From Seison nebaliae (taxonomy: Eukaryota; Rotifera; Pararotatoria; Seisonacea; Seisonidae): a stretch of DNA of 64,000 bases. The stretch covers positions 1 through 64,000 of the forward strand of contig JALJEE010002162.1 in the NCBI GenBank assembly GCA_023231475.1, given 5' to 3'. Positions 10,646 to 25,202 of the stretch are shown piece by piece (position 1 is the stretch's first letter; every line of letters begins with the position of its first letter). Under the pieces are notes generated by a model. The model saw only the letters and a program-made list of their open reading frames with translations. It was not told the DNA's origin and searched no databases. Both the position numbers and the translations under genes were made by a program.

Positions 10646-13600
10646 AATAAATATGGAAGTGGAGGGGAAGAAGAAGAGAATGGAATTCGAAGCAATCCGA
10701 ACACAACAATAATAAGAAGAAAATAAAGAGGGAGAAGAGAGAAGATATATAAATCTTTTCTTTTCTTTCCACACATATGCAATGGAGACGAAAGAAGACG
10801 AACATACGAACGATGCACTTATTGTATCAGAATAGAAGTGTATATGTCTCAATTCTTCCCTCATTCCACATAAGGACAAATATAAAATTTATTTCCATTT
10901 CAAACATTATGTAATCTGTTTTAGCAGTCTTTAATAAATTTGTGGGGCGATAGAAGAGTGTATTCATTTTCGTGATCATACACATCTCCCCTCCCCAATG
11001 ACACATAGTCGAATGCTGATATTTCTCAAATAAAAAATCATTAATTTCTTTCGAATGAATTCTCTTCTGGTCAATTGGAAATCACCGATCAGATTTGCCA
11101 TTCAATGATGATGAGAACAATGAGGAAGATGAGATATGAACGAGAATAAAATGACCGATCTGATTTGAGAGTATATTAATCGATCGAAACAATTCACATC
11201 ACCCGAAGAGATGACAACGCTCTCCCAATTTCCAGATGACGACGAGGCAAATCATTTCCTATTTGGAAGAGCAAATTCACTTAATTTGTTCGTTCAGTCA
11301 GTTGTGGCAGAAAACGCGGCCGTTCTCCATGTTATCGTTTCTCAGAAGGATTCGATGTTGGAGAGACGGTTGATGACGACAAAAGTGGTGTTGGTGGTGG
11401 TGATAGAATAGAAGGAGTAGGAGCAATATGTTACGAAGAAATATTTGAAACTCCAAATGGTCGACAGTATAATGGTCGGAAGTAGTTTTGAGAAAAATAT
11501 TCATAAATTATACTTCTTTCATTAATGGGGGGGAATTATTTGAAAAAAAGGGAAAATAATCGATTCATTTCTTTTTTGTATGATTATGTGCAGTAGAGTT
11601 GTTGGGAAGTAGATTACATCTCCTTTTTCTGATAGGAGGACATAATAGATATAGAGGAACTAATCGATATGCATATGCGCACAAATAATGATATGAGTAT
11701 ATTTTATATGGAACAGAAGAATAAGAACATAGACTTTTCAATTTGGAGAGGAAGAAGAGAATATTAGAGAAATATAAATAAATCATTGTAGTCTTCGAAG
11801 TGAAGGTGTAATATTTAATTAAAGAGAGTTAACTCCACTTGATAAGAATAACCAGCATATTGAAGAAATATCGGCGGTTAGAAAGAGAACACAGTTCTTA
11901 TGATAGTTGGTTAGCTAAGATTTTGAGGTGGAAATTGTCAGATTTCTAGCTCTTTATCCAACATTGGGAAAGATCCCATTATTTTACTTAATTATTTATT
12001 ATTCCTTCGCTCTCCCTCCTTCTGCCAATGGATTTCAATTCATTCATTTCCCCCGCCATCCACCAAACAAGAAAACATACCGATCTCATCTAAAACCACT
12101 CTCGCATTAATACTGGACGTTCGAACGATCTGAACTTCACCAACATCTTTCAGTTTACCAAATTGAAATTTGTGGTCATTATGAAATTTCGCACTTTTTT
12201 GAATTTTTCCAAAAATTTTATTAATTCTACTTAACACGAAAAAGAAAGAGTTGAATATATATCTGCTGAATGAAAAGTAACGTTTGGAATTAGAGATAAA
12301 ATTAACGTTTATGTCAAATCATAATTTTAATGGAAAATAGAAGAAAGTGGGAGATTATGAATCGAGAGAAAGTTGAACGAAAATTTAATTTAATTCTACC
12401 AATTCGATATCATACTCTTCTAGAAAGGAATGAAAAAGAGAAAATGAAAAGTGGAAATTCAAGCGATATTTACTTATGTGAAATGGAAAGGTGACAAGGT
12501 TGACGTAATGGGAGAGAATGACATCGATGCACTCATCAATTTCAAATCATATAAAACTGAAATGAAGTATATGAGAATTTCGATGTTTGTTCTATCCCGA
12601 AGAGTGAGAGGAGAAGACGTATAAATAGAACGAGATGAACGAGAAAGGTGAAAATATGAGGAAATCAGTTCAACAATTCAAATCACAGAAGAAATTCGAA
12701 ACTTCTACTATTGATGTTATTAAATTCAAATAATTGTGCCACTGGTACTACTAAGTGCAGAGTCTCTCCTTCCACATATCAATGTGCTCCCCTAGATAAG
12801 GTAGTTCTAGCATTGTGTAACAGATTAAGTTAACAGAATTCACTTGTCGAATTGACTATTAGAAATTACAATTCTGATAACTCATAACATATGGCAGTTA
12901 TTTCTTTTAAAAATTGTTAGAAACTGGAAATGAGAAATTCTTATGATTGAATAATAATATCGAGATTTTTTTTTCATCAATAATTCCATGAATGGGATGA
13001 TGGAGAGAAATGAGAAGGAATTATTCGTGTGATGGCAATAAAGAAAGTTAATTGGTCGTATCATCCAATTAATGGTTTTCAAAATGGAAATTAATAACAT
13101 TTCACTACAATCTTATGTAAGGATGAAATAAAATACAGTTGTTTTTCTTCTTCATGTTGTTGTTCTTTTTGTTGTTATGTGGTGTTGATTGTCTGTGTGA
13201 TATTGGAGTATGAAAGGGAAATCGATGGATAATTTGAAGAATTAGGAAGTGGGAAAAAGATGTGAAAATGGAGAAAAGTTGTTCGGTCGTTCCATATATG
13301 TATATATATTCACATGAAACACAATTACATGTACGTTACGCAGTTTAGTTAGAAAGGAAATTATATTTCAACTGACACAACAAATGGAATTGATAACGCT
13401 TATTATGGTGAACAATTTGTGAGAAATGATAATCGATAAAGTAAAAAGTTCATGTTTCATATTGATACATATGATATTTCGATGATTCCTATTCCTCCAC
13501 ACTCTACTACTTACTTTCAAGTGACGTTTGGAGAATATTGTAATAGAGAATAATGGTGTGAATGATGTAAGAGAGATCGATTGATTAAAGAGATATTGGA

Positions 13601-14865
13601 TGAGAGGAATGAAATATGCCAATTATCGAGCAGTTCGTTTGACAAGAAATAATCTTTTTTAGGAGGAAGATGAAATGGAGAGAAAGAGAAGAGAAGAGAA
13701 GATGAAGGTCTGAAATAGCAGAGTTGATGATCCAGAAGAGAATGATGGCAATTGGAAATGAAGAATACTAATAAATGATGGCAATGATGGGAAAAATTAA
13801 TGAATTATTATTAGTTCGTGTTGTTGATGAATGGTGAGGAATCGGAGCATAATTATTAAATTTTTGGAATAATAAATAATTTATGAAAATAATGTAATAG
13901 AATTGAAGAATAACAAATGATGAATAATGATTAATAATCATGAGAATGATAATGATGATAATGATGATCAACACAACAAATTTTCCGAAGAAGAACATAT
14001 GGATGAAGTGAGAGAATGATTGATGAAAACGAATAAATAATGAGAATAGCAACATCTAATTGATCACATATTATTAATATTTATCTCTTTATTTATCGAA
14101 ACAAATTCTTGAACTATTAAATATCGTTCCATTGAAATCTTTTTTTTTTCATTAATTTTCATTTATTTCTCTCATTAAAAATACTTTTTTCAAATCATTC
14201 ATTCTCTTCATTCATTTCATGTGACACTCAAACATATTCCTCCCCTCCACTCTACAATTCCATACACACATATCAACAACAACAATCATGACATAGACTT
14301 ACGTCATTCTGTATATTTCAACTGAAATAATAAACATATTCGTATTCCTCTCTTCTACACATTCTCTCCCAATAAAAAACACTAATAATTGTTCCAGACC
14401 TTGTTGTTGGTTTGTGCTCTCGTAATAATGGATGTCGTTATTGTTGCCGTTGTTGTTGTTGATAGAGAATGAAAATGGAAGTGATGGAAAAAGAAATGAA
14501 TATAATTGGGAGAAGAAATGAAATATAATCTCATAAATTGATGAACAAAATAAATGGAGCAGAAGGAAGAAGTTCCGTGTTCAGATCTTTCGTTCTTCCG
14601 ATGCTCTCAACGTCTTCCCATATAATTAATATATATGACTAAATAATCAGGTGAATGGTGAAGAGCGATGTGTGAGAAAGGTATAAATCATATTCGTTTT
14701 AGAAAAGTAATTGTTTAGTAACGAATTCTACTAATCCGTTGTGTCTTTGTTCTCCTCTCCATCCGACCAAGACGTGCTCGAAATGACGACTAGACTTACA
14801 ATGATTTGATTTGGAATTGTTGATGGGATATCGTCTACAATGAATTGATCGATGGAGTAATAACT

Positions 14866-14915
14866 GTCTGACTGCCTGACTGCCTGACTGCCTGACTGAC
14901 TGAATGAATGAATCA
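14866..14915. repeat. Tandem CTGCCTGA octamers followed by ATGA tetramers
   Basis: CTGACTGCCTGA-type units are repeated about four times and pass into GAATGAATGAATCAATCAA. It reads as Ser/Gln/Val/Arg repeats on the minus strand and is not a gene. Confidence 0.85.
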
Positions 14916-17902
14916 ATCAAACATTTCATTCAATCCCAATAAATAATTGAACAGAAAACTATTCGATATATTGATGCAGAATTACGTATTATTGTTATGA
15001 ATTGAATTATTCCACCATTCTTTAGTCTTCGGCTAGCTATAGTTAGTAAGCGAATAAGTAAATGAATGGCTGAGTGGGCGAATAAAGTTTTTTTATTTCA
15101 ATTCTTTCTTCTTATTCTTTTTTCGTTCACTTAATTACGTTATAATGGAATAATTTTCTGAAATTCTTTAGGAATATATGAGAACGAATTTATAATTATA
15201 ACATGCACAGACATACTGATTATGATTATACATCGTGTGTGAATCAGTTGAAGGATCTGGTTGAATTGACGTTTCAGAAGGATTATTAGAAATGACTACA
15301 AAGATTCTATTATGGATTACTAATGAGAAGAAAGAAGACGAATAGAATTAGTAGTTTAAATTTCAAAAAAACTGCTGTTTGATCTGATGGGAGAAATTAT
15401 AAAAAACTATAAAATCCTCCAAGAGAATTTCTCTTTCAATTCTTTTCTAATCTCACCTTCCACCAAACATTTTCCCCCAATGATCGTTTGAGGGGAACAT
15501 GAGAAGGAAAACTTCACCAATCGATCATACTCGGCCTTACTCGGTTCGACGAAGGGCCGAAGGTCCGGCTAAATCAAACGGACCATAACGTAGAGACAAA
15601 TAGAAGTTGATGGAAGCGTGATGAAATAATAGCGGAATATTTACGATACTTCGCGTCTACGTTAATTTGACAATACCATGAAATGATTGACAGAAATATT
15701 GTGAAGATTCCTTCTCTCCGGTTTCCATTCGATAATAGTTTATTTACTCGTTCAGAAGTGGATGATATATGCAATCGGACATGCATTATCGAACCATTTA
15801 TCCTTTATAATACATTTACAAATCTTTCATCATTCGAATTATCTCATCTGACCACTATATACTTCTCACGAAACATATGGATAGAGACCCTTAATCATAT
15901 CATAAATCTGAACGAAATATGGAGATAACAATGAATGGTGTATGTGAATAGTTAGAATGTGAAGTGGTGAATGAAAAATAATAATTCATATCGACCATGA
16001 GCATAGAGAATAAGAAGGAATGACTTCAGTTAAATAATTGATGACAGCTCAATCTCCAGTCGACATCTACTTCGTTATGATCTTTTCTAAAAGGAAACTA
16101 AATCATTTAAATGCATTCATATACATCATAAATAAAATATTGTTTCATTCAGATATTGTCGATAAGATTTCGATTGAATAAATTCAACGTTTATAATCAT
16201 ATTAGGATCTTCTGAGATCGTTCGAATTGGTACAACATTGTTTCTTCGATGTGCTTCATTCCATGAAATTCATGGATTATATTAGTATTCCATTTCTCTT
16301 TCACAATTAACGTTCTTCAACTACCTATACCTAATTCATTAATCAATTAACCCGTTGAGTTGAAGAGCGCTTTGCAATTCATTTCAACTTCTAATCAATC
16401 AATATATCCATTTACGATATGAGACTAGTGAATCTTGTTGAGGAAGTGATGAGGAACGTTCTATTTACAAATTGGATGAGAAAGCACAAATTAAACATTT
16501 GTCGAATTGCCAAAAGTTCTGGGTAAGTGAACGATGTTATGGTTGTTAAGGATGAGATGCGATCGACCCAATACTTTTTCAATTGAACGTTACTAAATGC
16601 CACCGATTGTTATCTGTTCGAATATGTAACAATTGTAAGGGGGGAAATGAGAGCAGTAAATCATCTTCAAACTGTTATGCATTGTATTTCATTCATCGCA
16701 CATCAGATGGATGATATGATTCTTTATGCATAATATAAATTTATTTGTTATTTATTCCGTCTTCTTCTTTGCCACTCTTCCGGGAGGTAGGAAATACAGA
16801 GCATATCTATTCTAAGACGGAACAGATAGATTCTATTTTCATTGCATCATCTTCCCTTCGTTGCCGCTTATCGGACAGCGAGTTATCATAATCATGATGC
16901 TGATAATGGTGATCGTTAGAAAGACTATGGAATATAAATCAGACTAATATATCCATTTTCATTAACTCAATCATCTACCGACAACATATATATATTTATA
17001 GAAATAAATCTCTTACATATACTCCTCGTCTATCTCGTGGAATGGAAGAGATTCAACTCATCAAACTTTAGACAACTCACTAATCAAGTAACGAGTAGCA
17101 CGAGAAATAGAAGCACGAATGATAAATAGGTGAATGAATGGTGGAACTAATATTATATAAATCTCTCTTCCAATCCATTTGTCATTAAACAAACACTTAT
17201 TTGACTGACGTCAGAACATGTTTGGGAAAATTCCTCTTCCTAACGTAACGATAGAAAGACGGTAAAGGAACAGTAGAGAAATGATTTGGTGGTCCTTCTC
17301 TTAGAAAAGTTCTCTAGCAAACCTGAAATGAAATAGCCACATCTTTTATATGTTGTACTTCGGTTCTTTTTCTTTCGAGGACACCAACCAACCAACTACA
17401 CAACATTCCTATCTGACATTCTCTAAAATTGTTGGTTGGACCTCGAGAATTTGTCTCCTCAATCGAACATCTTCTCGAAGTAAATAAGAGATTGCAATTC
17501 ATCACTTTCATCCCACCATCAAATCGTGTATGATTCCGACAAATAAATTTGGGAAATCATTCTCGTTCACTTTACCCCAATTCTCAGTAACGAATCGTGA
17601 TATTTGAAAGGAATGGTGAAGATTAACGGTCGAAAATTACCAGTTGACGAAATGTCAACAGCCAAGTGGAGAATGGGCGCACCAAACGAGCCTCATAAAC
17701 ATACACATCTTCATCATAAGAAATAAAGGAATGTCTCATTGATGAAACGTATACATATATTTCACGAATGTATTTTCTTATTTTTACTTCAATTAAGAAT
17801 CATCGTACAGATCACTTGAAGAAGACGAAAGAAAAGAAAATGATGTCATTACATTTCTTCAATTATGTAACAAAAATGTTTCTCTTCTTCTCTCGTCGAT
17901 AC

Positions 17903-17957
17903 ACTCGTACACGCACACACACGCACACAAACACACACACACACACACACACACACA
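17903..17957. repeat. CA dinucleotide microsatellite
   Basis: About 55 bases of CA repeats with GC and AA interruptions, giving an artificial Thr/His run in one plus-strand frame. Confidence 0.92.
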
Positions 17958-20900
17958 TATGGATATATCTAGAATATGATACATCGATTTGATACATAGA
18001 CACACTCAACCATTAACTACTCAATCGACGACTACTAGTCGTAATATATTGACATATTTTTCAGTTAGGTTGTAGATGCCACTTTTATGATAACGATTGT
18101 CATCGACATTTCCATGACCATCATCATCGCCATTATTTGGAAGAGAATAAATAATTCATTTAGTAATATCGCCTTCCCAACATTTCAGGAGGAGAATGAT
18201 GGAAGGAGGGAGAGAAGGAGAAGTTATTCTTCTATTTGTTCTTTGGAAATTGATCGATATCGATTCTTAACAGAAATGTATTTTCCTCCTTCCGTTTTCT
18301 ATCAGTGAATAAATATGAGAAAATTAATTAAATTTCTTCAACTTCCATCCCCGACCGAGATGAGATAATGTAGGAGGAAGAATTAGAAATTCTTCTGTAA
18401 CCAATTCTCTTCGTTTTGACAGAAGAGATATAGAGGAAGGTTAATAATAATGATTTGCTTTTAATTCTTCTATATTCAATCATTCAGGCCAATTATCTGT
18501 TCTTAAGTACATTCCATTCCATATATTTCTTCTATTTTTTCTAATTATTTAATTAATTAATTTAATTCTCTTTAATATGATTATATCCAAGAGATTTCGA
18601 ACTAATTGTTAATCTCCCGATTATATCAAGTCTTTGAAAGTTCCGTACGAACTTCCATTTCTTGATTATGATGTGAATAATTTGATGAAATGTTGAAGTT
18701 CTTATCAACACATCAATCAACAGTTTTCACTCATTAACCAATTTGATAATCTCAAAATGAAATTTTTATTTGTCATTCCAATTGGATATGATGGAGGAGA
18801 AATTTATTCCTAATGATAACTTTCCAGCACACACGAAAGCGAATTCTCCAACCTTTCTCCTTCCTCCAACATCGAATGTCGTCGCGTTTCCACTAAAATC
18901 TTAATTTTGACTCATGGAAAGCAGGAGGACATTTTGATGGGAAGAAATGGTTTTATTTATTTGCTAATTGTTCGTGATTGAGATAAAAGGAAATAAATTA
19001 TTTTGCCCATTATCGGACCCAGATTGGAGATAATGGTGGAATAGGTTTAAAGAATTTAAAGAAAGCAATCGAAGAAGAAGATGGAAGGAATGACAGAATG
19101 TTTACTGATAATGGCGAACAAATAATCGGAAACAGATCACATTATGAATGATCATTATCAATTCATCTAATTAAATATTGATCACTTTCTCAATATGGAG
19201 ATTGGAATGGTCAACGGAAGATTCGTCTCGCTTCCACATTCTTTTTCTTCATATTCCAATGTCAACGGGATAGTACATGAAATTGAAATAAAGTTGTCCT
19301 CTCTACGAGTCAATTGCATTTTCATCCAAATATCTATTCTCACTAACAATGGCTTTTCCTCCTCAATCTGCCAATATCTCCCAAATGCAGCGTTGATTGA
19401 ACCATCGGAGATATGGATCGTTCCGATATTTCCATCCATTCCTTCGCACATATATCACTAATTCATGAGAGTGATTCATCAGAAATTAACTGTATGATCA
19501 TCCACTGGATCTTATCCGGTTCCTACGACGATGTACGATATGTCTTCTCCTATGAGAAACAATAGTAACAATCCATCAAGAAAACATAAATGTAATATCA
19601 TCGAATAGTATAACTTATACTGTATAAGAAGGAGAATTGGAGGAATCATGCCATTCCAATAAGCATTCTCTTCTAAGCAAATCTAAGCAAAACCTAAGGA
19701 AAATATGCGAATAGTCGTAGCTGTAAATTAGAAGAAATTATGGAACAAATAACTTCTTATCACCGACTCCTTTTATTATTATTCTTTGTTTATAAATATT
19801 CATTTTCTACTACTCTTCCCCCTCTTCCCCTTTTGTCCTTTCTACGAATTCATGTCGACCGATATTCATTAAAAATTCTTGAATAATAATAAGCTTCTTA
19901 TACATTTCCACTTTCAATTTTCAAAACTAAAATTCTAGTTGATAATATCATAGAGGATATTTTGAAGAGTGAAATAGATAATTTGAAGATAACAAGGCAA
20001 TCCCTTCTTAATCTGACCAATTAATAGAAAATGAAGATTCTACAACATTCCAATTATTCAAATTTTGAAACTTTCAACTTGAAAAAGGGAAGTTTATTAA
20101 ACTCTGATAATTAAGAAAATTAAAAAGATATGATGTCATTTCAATAGAAATATGATTACGGATTATCGGTATTCGTGCAGCTCCTTCCATTAACATCAAA
20201 TTTATCGAGGTTGTTCCAATGATTCCAATGAGAATTCTAATGAATATTATTCGACTCATTTTAACATTTCTAAACGAATAACTCGACCAACCGATATCAT
20301 TCATTCATCTTTATCATTCTCATGCGCAACATTCATAATTGGAACAAATACCATTAGTGTTCCCCCCACTTCGAAAGTGCACAAAATTCAGTTACTCTCC
20401 CTAATCAGAACTTGGTAGTTAAAAAAATGTGCAAGTGGAAATCTTAATTTGTAGAGATGTCATTTTTAAAATGAAATTTATAATTTCTAATTTAGAAGAG
20501 AAGTTCCTTCCGAAAGAATGAACACTTCACCAATCTATCATTCGAACATTTTCAATAACGTCATTATATTGACATTGGAGAGACAAGTATTAGAATTCGG
20601 AGGAAGGATTTATTGGAAATTTTCAAAAACGAATGACATTTGAAAAAGCATAAAAGAGGAATATGTTTAGGAGGAAATTTCAATGATTTCTTTCTTCCAT
20701 TAATCACATACGGTTTCAATATTGAGTCACATCATTTGGTTAAGTAATGGAAAGTTATATATGTTTGACATACATCGACATATATCGCTCTGAACATTCA
20801 AAGTTGCTACGAACGATTTTGGATAAAAATCGAAAAAGAATTCTCAGTTTTACTTCGGAATATACTCTGATTGCAATACCATGATCATTAATTTTCCTAA

Positions 20901-23900
20901 TTACAAAATCATTACAAGTTTTAAGAAATTATTTCTATTAAAATTCTCCATTTTTATTTTCTTCCGTCGTAATTAATTCTTCTCCAAGGTTTCTTTCCCC
21001 AAATGAATCAATTGATGATACTTCAACCGGTTGAGTTTTACAAATATTTAGTTTATGATGTGTCTACTTGATATCGGCCTAATGTTTATTAAAATGCACG
21101 ATTAGCCTGACTAATTTAGTTAGTTTCAATCAAGTAGAATTTACATGGAAAGTCGGTCGGGTGGCCGATATTTCAACATTTCATTTCGCCTCATATTCTT
21201 TTCAATAAAGATTTCCACTCGCTTTGCAGACCCGGAGTCATTTCAGATTCCATATAAGAAAGACGGAAAATGTATAAGGACGGAAAAGACCCTTAATGAT
21301 TGTATAATATATTTTATTAATTTATTGGTCATTTCAAATGAGAAACATTTTCGTTAAATTTCGATTTAAAACTATCAGTAATACGATCTCAATATCAAAT
21401 CAACTATCTAATACTTATTACGACGAGTGTCGTTTAGTGACATTGAGTGAATGAATTATGAAAGTTTTGTGTTTCAAAAATATCGATCGCGATACTCGAA
21501 TGATTATTTGGAATGTGAAGACATAAATATGTTGAACGAATATGATAAGTTGCACGAAAGAATTACATGACCGAACAAAGAATGTCGACGATGTTCTTTT
21601 GTAGGACGAAAATGATTTAGAACAAATTTATCGGAAATGTGCACAAACGAATGAAACGAGTGTTATTGGTAATTCCCTCCAATTCTTTCGAGTATGATAT
21701 GTCCACTGGTTTTTATGTTTCCTCTAAAAGAGAGGATAAACATGTACCAAGACAAGTTGATAGATGTGCACAATTGAATCGAAGTTGGACGAATAAGAAT
21801 TTCAGTTGATGAGTCAATATGAGAGATTTGCTTAAAAAAGAAGTTTGAGAAGAGTTTGATAATGAACGGTAGAAGAGAGAGTGTATTAATCAAAAATCAC
21901 ATTAATAATGCATAATAACATCGAATAAAATAAATAATTAATTAATAAATGTTTCGTTCGCTAATATTCAAAATATTCATCTCCAGATGCTTCCAATGTG
22001 TTCAAAGTGAAATTCGAATAACAATTTTGGAATTGATAAGACGAGGAGGAGAATATACTAATCAAATACAGGTAGAATATCGGATAACTGTAAGAAGTGC
22101 GTGCATCATCATTATCGACAACTATCTTATTAATAACACATAATTATTTGTCACTGACAAATTGTCGAAAAGAAAAATTACAAATGATTATTAACTTATA
22201 AATAACATTGTTCTTGTCAATATTAACTGAAACACTTCCAATTCTTTCATTTCTATTTTAATCATTTTCCTTTTAAATTTGAAAAGATGTTGCGGAGGAA
22301 GTTATGTAGGAAGAGATTTGCACTTGAATTGTAAGAAGCGTTTCGTCGATAAATTATCGGATATAAACTTTATTTTCCATATTATAAAGTCGAGAGAAGG
22401 AGAATGTTTAGAAAAGATATTGTTTTTTGGACAGGACGAACTTAATGAAAGTTTAGAGTTAGAAAGATAATTCAATAAAATGACGATGATAGAAATGTTG
22501 ATATGGGGGGAGACTTGAATGTTTCCCTCATTTCCACTTAATGACATTAAGTTCCATACGTTTCTCATCCGTTGAAGATTTATGAAGAATTCTTATCTTG
22601 CTACGTAGAATGTTGCAATTCATAAGAAATCGGCCTTTACATAATGAAGACGATATGTTCTTAAGGAGTAGTTTAAACTTCTTTCCATCAAAATAAGCGT
22701 CCATTCATTCATTTTATTATACAAATATGCATCACTTCTTTTATCGTCAATTGATGGAAGAAGACGAACAAAAATATGCTGCAATTGAAATCGGGAAATA
22801 ATCTTTGAAAAAGATTTACGTTGAATTTCCTCTGTTTCTTTCTAAATTCTACATAAGTACAAGTCATCGATCGATAATACCGAAAAGGTTGATGGAGATT
22901 TCCCGTATAAAATCGATTTTGTATTACTAATCGGAAAATTTCTTATTGCTAAAACCACTGCTCCGTAAAAATTCAATAAACAACAACATCGATGACATCA
23001 TTCACACAATTGCACTGGACTTATTAAATTTGTTTTACATATAAAATTTTGTGTTGTAGAAAGTCTCGATTTGAAAATCATTATACATTGTTGTACTGTA
23101 ACATATGACGACATATTATAAAACTTCTAACCACAAACCATTATGAATAATTTCAAGGAACAAGCAGCTCCATTTGATCCACAATAAAATTTGTAGATGA
23201 ACATGACGTCATTCAATATGTATTAGATTTACGCCGTATAAAAATACTCTAATCTGGCCATGTATTCTTTTGGTCTAACTCGACTTTTGTTCTAATATTA
23301 CGAAACAATTTATTTACATTATTTTTGTGAATTTTCCGCAGTGCATAATCAGTCAATGAAAGACTTCCAATTGGAAATATGCTGATAAACTTCAAGTAGG
23401 ATGAGTGCATACCATTCACATATTGCACTTGGTCGTGGGTGCGTTCCCAAGAACAATTCTGCCCGTCTCATCAATTATTTCGCGGATATATTTCCTCTGT
23501 CATAATTTACCCATATTAGGATTGTGTTCAAATAAATACTAATAATAAATGATAAAATTTATTAATTATTAAAATATCTTTCTAATTCAAACTTTAACGT
23601 GGATTGGAAGTGAATTGTATAATAACTAGACTCTAGTTCTTACTTATATTTTTGTTTATTCTAATGAAATGACTCTCGGCAAATGAAGTGAAATAAGTTT
23701 CAAGAAAGAATAATAGATAATTTCCGTTGTGTTCTATTATTTAATTTATGCTAATAATTTTTCGAATAATTATAATGAACTGGAAGGAAAATAATTATGA
23801 ATCGACAAACGAAAACAAACTATGAATATCTGCAAAGAGGATGAAGGACATAAAGATAGACAAAGAATATTTCCAGTAACACCCAACCTCATCATAATCA

Positions 23901-24877
23901 CGACATACATGTTCATGTATTATTCTATGACCCTTTGTTTAAAGTTCCTCGAAGTTCCATTCAGTAAACAATATTACGCAATATTTAGATTAGATCCCAT
24001 GGATATATTTTAATTTAAGACAATTCTAGCCTTTTGTTTACTACTTTAGGACAGTTCGACAACGTTTTTCTAATTATTTTCAAAAATAAGAAATTTCCAA
24101 ACAGTATCTTTATCGATGAGAAAGAAATATGACGAAATACGATGGCGGTAAGTGATACGAAGTTGAAAATGGCGAAAAGAAAAAGACGGTTGCATCTATT
24201 GAAACAGATCATCTTTCTAATAAGCCGATGGTTGACCCGATCAATCGACAGAGAGTACAGTGGTAATATTTAAACGAATGTCTAATAAAGATTGTTAAAT
24301 TAAGAATTTAGAAATTATTAATCATAGTTATGACTAACCAATATCGAAAAATGATATAAAATATTTTCGTAAGAATTATTTTAAATTATAATGACGAAAA
24401 ATTATATTAACGATTATATTAAAGATAATTTACACTTTACCCTATGGGGATTCTGCGTCTTAATAATAAAAAAAATTAAAGATCAAAATTATAAAGAAAA
24501 TAAGAACTTTGTTAGAAGCTGTATCTCTCCTATCTATCCTTCCTATTAGATAAGAATAGTCTATGGATATTCTGGACCGTTTTCAAAAACAAAACCTTAA
24601 AATGTTTATTCATTAAGTTTAAGAACATTTCATTTAAAATGATCAGTTTTAAACAGGTACATTTCAATTTCACAATAATAAACAAATCAGTTAAAATACG
24701 ATTAATGCCAAGATCAGTAAATGTCTCACACAAAAAAACATCCGCAAGAAACATTCAAAGTTAACACAATAATTATAATGATTATTATCTTAAATGACAT
24801 GGCGATCGTCAGTCTACTGAATGTCAGTATGTTTTTGACGAACAGATAACGATTTGCATAATAATAGGAATCACGTT

Positions 24878-25202
24878 GATTTCGTCACCCTTAGATTTGC
24901 TCAGCATTTTTTTCTAGATTCGGACAGTTCGTGGCTTTTAAAACGGACAGTTCGTCACCTTGTTTTCCTAAAAACGGTGATTTCGTCACCCTGTTTTCCT
25001 AAAAACGGTGATTTCGTCACCCTTATAATAAGAATGAATGTCACCGAATTTATTGAAAAGGGGGACGAAATCACCGTTTTTAAGGAAAAAAGGCGACGAA
25101 ATCACTGTTTTTAACAGAACAGGGTAACGAACTGTCCGTTTGAAAAGCGACGGTATCCCAATCTGGAAAAAAATGGTGAGCAAATCTAAGGGTGACGAAA
25201 TC
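24878..25202. repeat. Foldback (long inverted repeat) element with internal direct repeats
   Basis: A near-palindromic 325-bp unit. The left end (from 24878, GATTTCGTCACCCTTAG...) recurs inverted at the right end (to 25202). The outer 40-odd bases differ at only a few positions, and the pairing continues inward to a spacer of about 40 bases near 25022-25060. Each arm carries two to three direct repeats of a roughly 31-bp unit containing AAAACGGTGATTTCGTCACC, in which GGTGA and TCACC form a 5-bp stem around TTTCG. No transposase frame is present and no clear target-site duplication was found. It could be a non-autonomous foldback transposon/MITE or a hairpin RNA source. The structure is read directly; the class is inferred. 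Confidence 0.8.

Larger units (their letters stand above)
9817..24877. other. Long non-coding stretch with microsatellites
   Basis: About 15 kb without a convincing gene on either strand. It holds simple repeats (GAC at 9817-9850, GT at 10029-10068 and 10577-10645, CTGCCTGA/ATGA at 14866-14915, CA at 17903-17957), a cluster of small hairpins at 15481-15584, and two weak coding candidates on the minus strand (about 12080-12230 and 19182-19451). Most open frames are AT-driven and low in complexity. Confidence 0.5.

Noticed and set aside
10471-10879. Three overlapping minus-strand open frames rich in His/Thr
   Set aside because: They are open only because the GT microsatellite lacks stop codons in these frames; the flanks look non-coding.
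15540-15560. GGTTCGA resembling a tRNA T-loop (B box)
   Set aside because: The flanking bases do not form a T-arm and no A box or acceptor stem is placed around it.
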